DNA of 64,000 bases, from contig NZ_FZNX01000001.1 of the NCBI RefSeq assembly GCF_900188355.1, positions 543,754 to 607,753 on the forward strand, in the 5' to 3' direction. The stretch comes from Lutibacter flavus (GTDB taxonomy: Bacteria; Bacteroidota; Bacteroidia; Flavobacteriales; Flavobacteriaceae). The notes beneath the pieces were generated by a model. That model did not search any database, had not been told where the DNA came from, and saw only the letters and a program-made list of their open reading frames with translations. The position numbers were made by a program, and so were the translations under genes. Below are positions 63,069 through 64,000 of this stretch, piece by piece (within the stretch, counting starts at the first letter, position 1; each line of letters begins with the position of its first letter).

Positions 63069-63875
63069 ATGACTCCCGATAACTATCCAGATATAATTTA
63101 CAAATACAGAAGTTGGAACAACGACTTCCATAAAAATATTCTTTTAAATAATGAAGTCTTTATGTCACCACCTAATGATTTTAACGACCCATTTGACTGT
63201 CGAATTCCAAAAAATCATTATCTAATCGATACACCTGAAAAAATAGACCAATTTATTAATGATGGGATTGAAAAGCATAGAGAATGGTTAATTGCAAGTG
63301 GGAAAAATATTGATTTTGAAAAGAAACAATTAAAAGAACGCCTTCAAGATATTGAAACTTATCAAAAAGAACACGAAGATTTAGAATATGCGGAAATGGA
63401 TAAACATTATGGAATATTATCATTAAGTGCTCGTTGGAATTCAATTTTGATGTGGTCTCATTATGGAGACTTTCATAAAGGTTTTTGTATTGGATTTAAT
63501 GAATTAAAAATGCGGAATTGTGGACTTTTTGGAAAAGGTGGGCCAGTAACGTATACTGAAGAGTTTCCAGAAATCAATCCAATGGAACAAGAACATACAA
63601 TGTTGAAATCATTTAAACAGACACACAACAAAGCTAAAGATTGGGAATACGAGGAAGAATATAGGCTAACAAATCTTTTTTTTCCTAATGTACCAACAAA
63701 TGAGCAAAGAGTAATTAAGGTACCTTCTGAATTCATCGATGAAGTTAACTTAGGAATGAATATTTCAGAACAACATAAAACAGAGATTATTACAGAATGT
63801 ACAAAACGAAATATTAAAGTCTATCAAACTGAAAAAACTCCATTCAAGTTTAATTTGACAAGAAACATTATCTAA
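63069..63875 (+). CDS. DUF2971 family protein
   Basis: 268 residues with DUF2971 family marks: YKYRSWNN (11-18), NNEVFMSPPNDFNDPFDC (27-44), GILSLSARWNSILMWSHYGD (about 119-138), GFCIGF and WEYEEEYRL (about 198-206). The conserved His, Asp and Arg residues suggest an enzyme, but no activity is known to me; the family is common in mobile elements and defence islands. It is separated from the defence run by a cassette-like spacer. The 125 bp after it (63876-64000) show nothing I can name. Confidence 0.88.
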   Translation: MTPDNYPDIIYKYRSWNNDFHKNILLNNEVFMSPPNDFNDPFDCRIPKNHYLIDTPEKIDQFINDGIEKHREWLIASGKNIDFEKKQLKERLQDIETYQKEHEDLEYAEMDKHYGILSLSARWNSILMWSHYGDFHKGFCIGFNELKMRNCGLFGKGGPVTYTEEFPEINPMEQEHTMLKSFKQTHNKAKDWEYEEEYRLTNLFFPNVPTNEQRVIKVPSEFIDEVNLGMNISEQHKTEIITECTKRNIKVYQTEKTPFKFNLTRNII

Positions 63876-64000
63876 ATAAAACGTGTGACAACAAAAAAAA
63901 CGGAGTTAAAAAACAAGTCATTTTAGTTTAATTTCGATACAAATTTTGCTTCATAATACAAACCCGATTTAGCAATAGTAAAAACTTATTTTAATAGTTT

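Larger units (their letters stand above)
28957..64000. mobile_element. Integrated genomic island carrying BREX (right end outside window)
   Basis: The left boundary is set by disruption of the TIGR02757 gene at about 28957, with a large serine recombinase immediately inside. Everything to the right is accessory: tiny ORFs, a helicase/polymerase-like protein, a leader-hairpin array, a recombinase-like protein, BREX and other defence genes. No second half of the interrupted gene appears before 64000, so the island is at least 35 kb. No conjugation or phage structural genes are seen in this part. Integration by the serine recombinase is inferred from position. Confidence 0.8.

Noticed and set aside
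28957..64000. Prophage as the nature of the island
   Set aside because: No capsid, tail, terminase or lysis genes in 35 kb; the Gp37/Gp68 protein alone is not enough.
1..64000. CRISPR array or insertion sequence
   Set aside because: I saw no regularly spaced direct repeats, no cas genes and no IS transposase in the window.

Overview
The window is AT-rich DNA from a member of the Bacteroidota, most likely family Flavobacteriaceae. The support is TAnnTTTG-type promoters, weak Shine-Dalgarno signals, a bacillithiol gene (bshB1), a 6S-type RNA between zapA and rny as in Flavobacteriia, and a TIGR02757-family gene. I cannot fix the genus from sequence alone.

Bases 1-28686 are ordinary chromosome. 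They hold pyruvate phosphate dikinase (cut by the window edge), a MacA/MacB-like exporter operon that lacks its ATPase, and a MarR-controlled RND efflux operon (marR, adaptor, pump, TolC) with a clear palindromic operator. Next come a secreted leucine-rich-repeat protein, bshB1, tRNA-His, a TPR protein, uvrA, an ECF-type sigma factor with a tiny partner ORF, a cluster-less endonuclease III and a Bcp peroxiredoxin. The stretch ends with a TonB-dependent receptor plus M23 protein, zapA, the 6S-type RNA, rny, xerD, an outer-membrane barrel and aroQ.

At about 28957 the chromosomal TIGR02757 gene is cut. Only its last ~90 codons remain, and a genomic island begins that runs past the right edge of the window (at least 35 kb). 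The island opens with a large serine recombinase. A 14-bp repeat lies both at the junction and over the -33 region of the recombinase promoter. Next are two tiny coupled ORFs and an 882-residue protein that seems to fuse a degenerate SF2 helicase to a DNA-polymerase-A-like palm. Bases 34431-36625 hold a minus-strand array of two paralogous small proteins and a Gp37/Gp68 (DUF5131) protein, with a conserved leader hairpin before each gene. A 490-residue protein built from two degenerate tyrosine-recombinase-like halves follows.

From 38399 to 62909 one plus-strand run encodes a type 1 BREX phage-defence system: brxA, brxB, brxC, pglX, pglZ and brxL, led by a 59-residue XRE protein. Cargo genes are embedded in it: a PD-(D/E)XK-like gene between brxC and pglX, and seven genes between pglX and pglZ (two unknowns, AlkB-like, DUF1848, a minimal SF1 helicase, a SAP-tailed protein and a methyltransferase-like protein). 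A Cap4-like nuclease-STAND ATPase and a DUF5677 partner follow brxL. A DUF2971 gene with cassette-like flanks closes the window.

The signals I rate highest are: the fossil tail of a second pglX allele at 47923-47997; the three-gene helicase/SAP/methyltransferase cassette at 49915-54261; a BrxL whose Lon-like domain is replaced by what looks like a MIT_C phospholipase-D-like domain; the helicase-polymerase-like fusion; and the leader-hairpin array.
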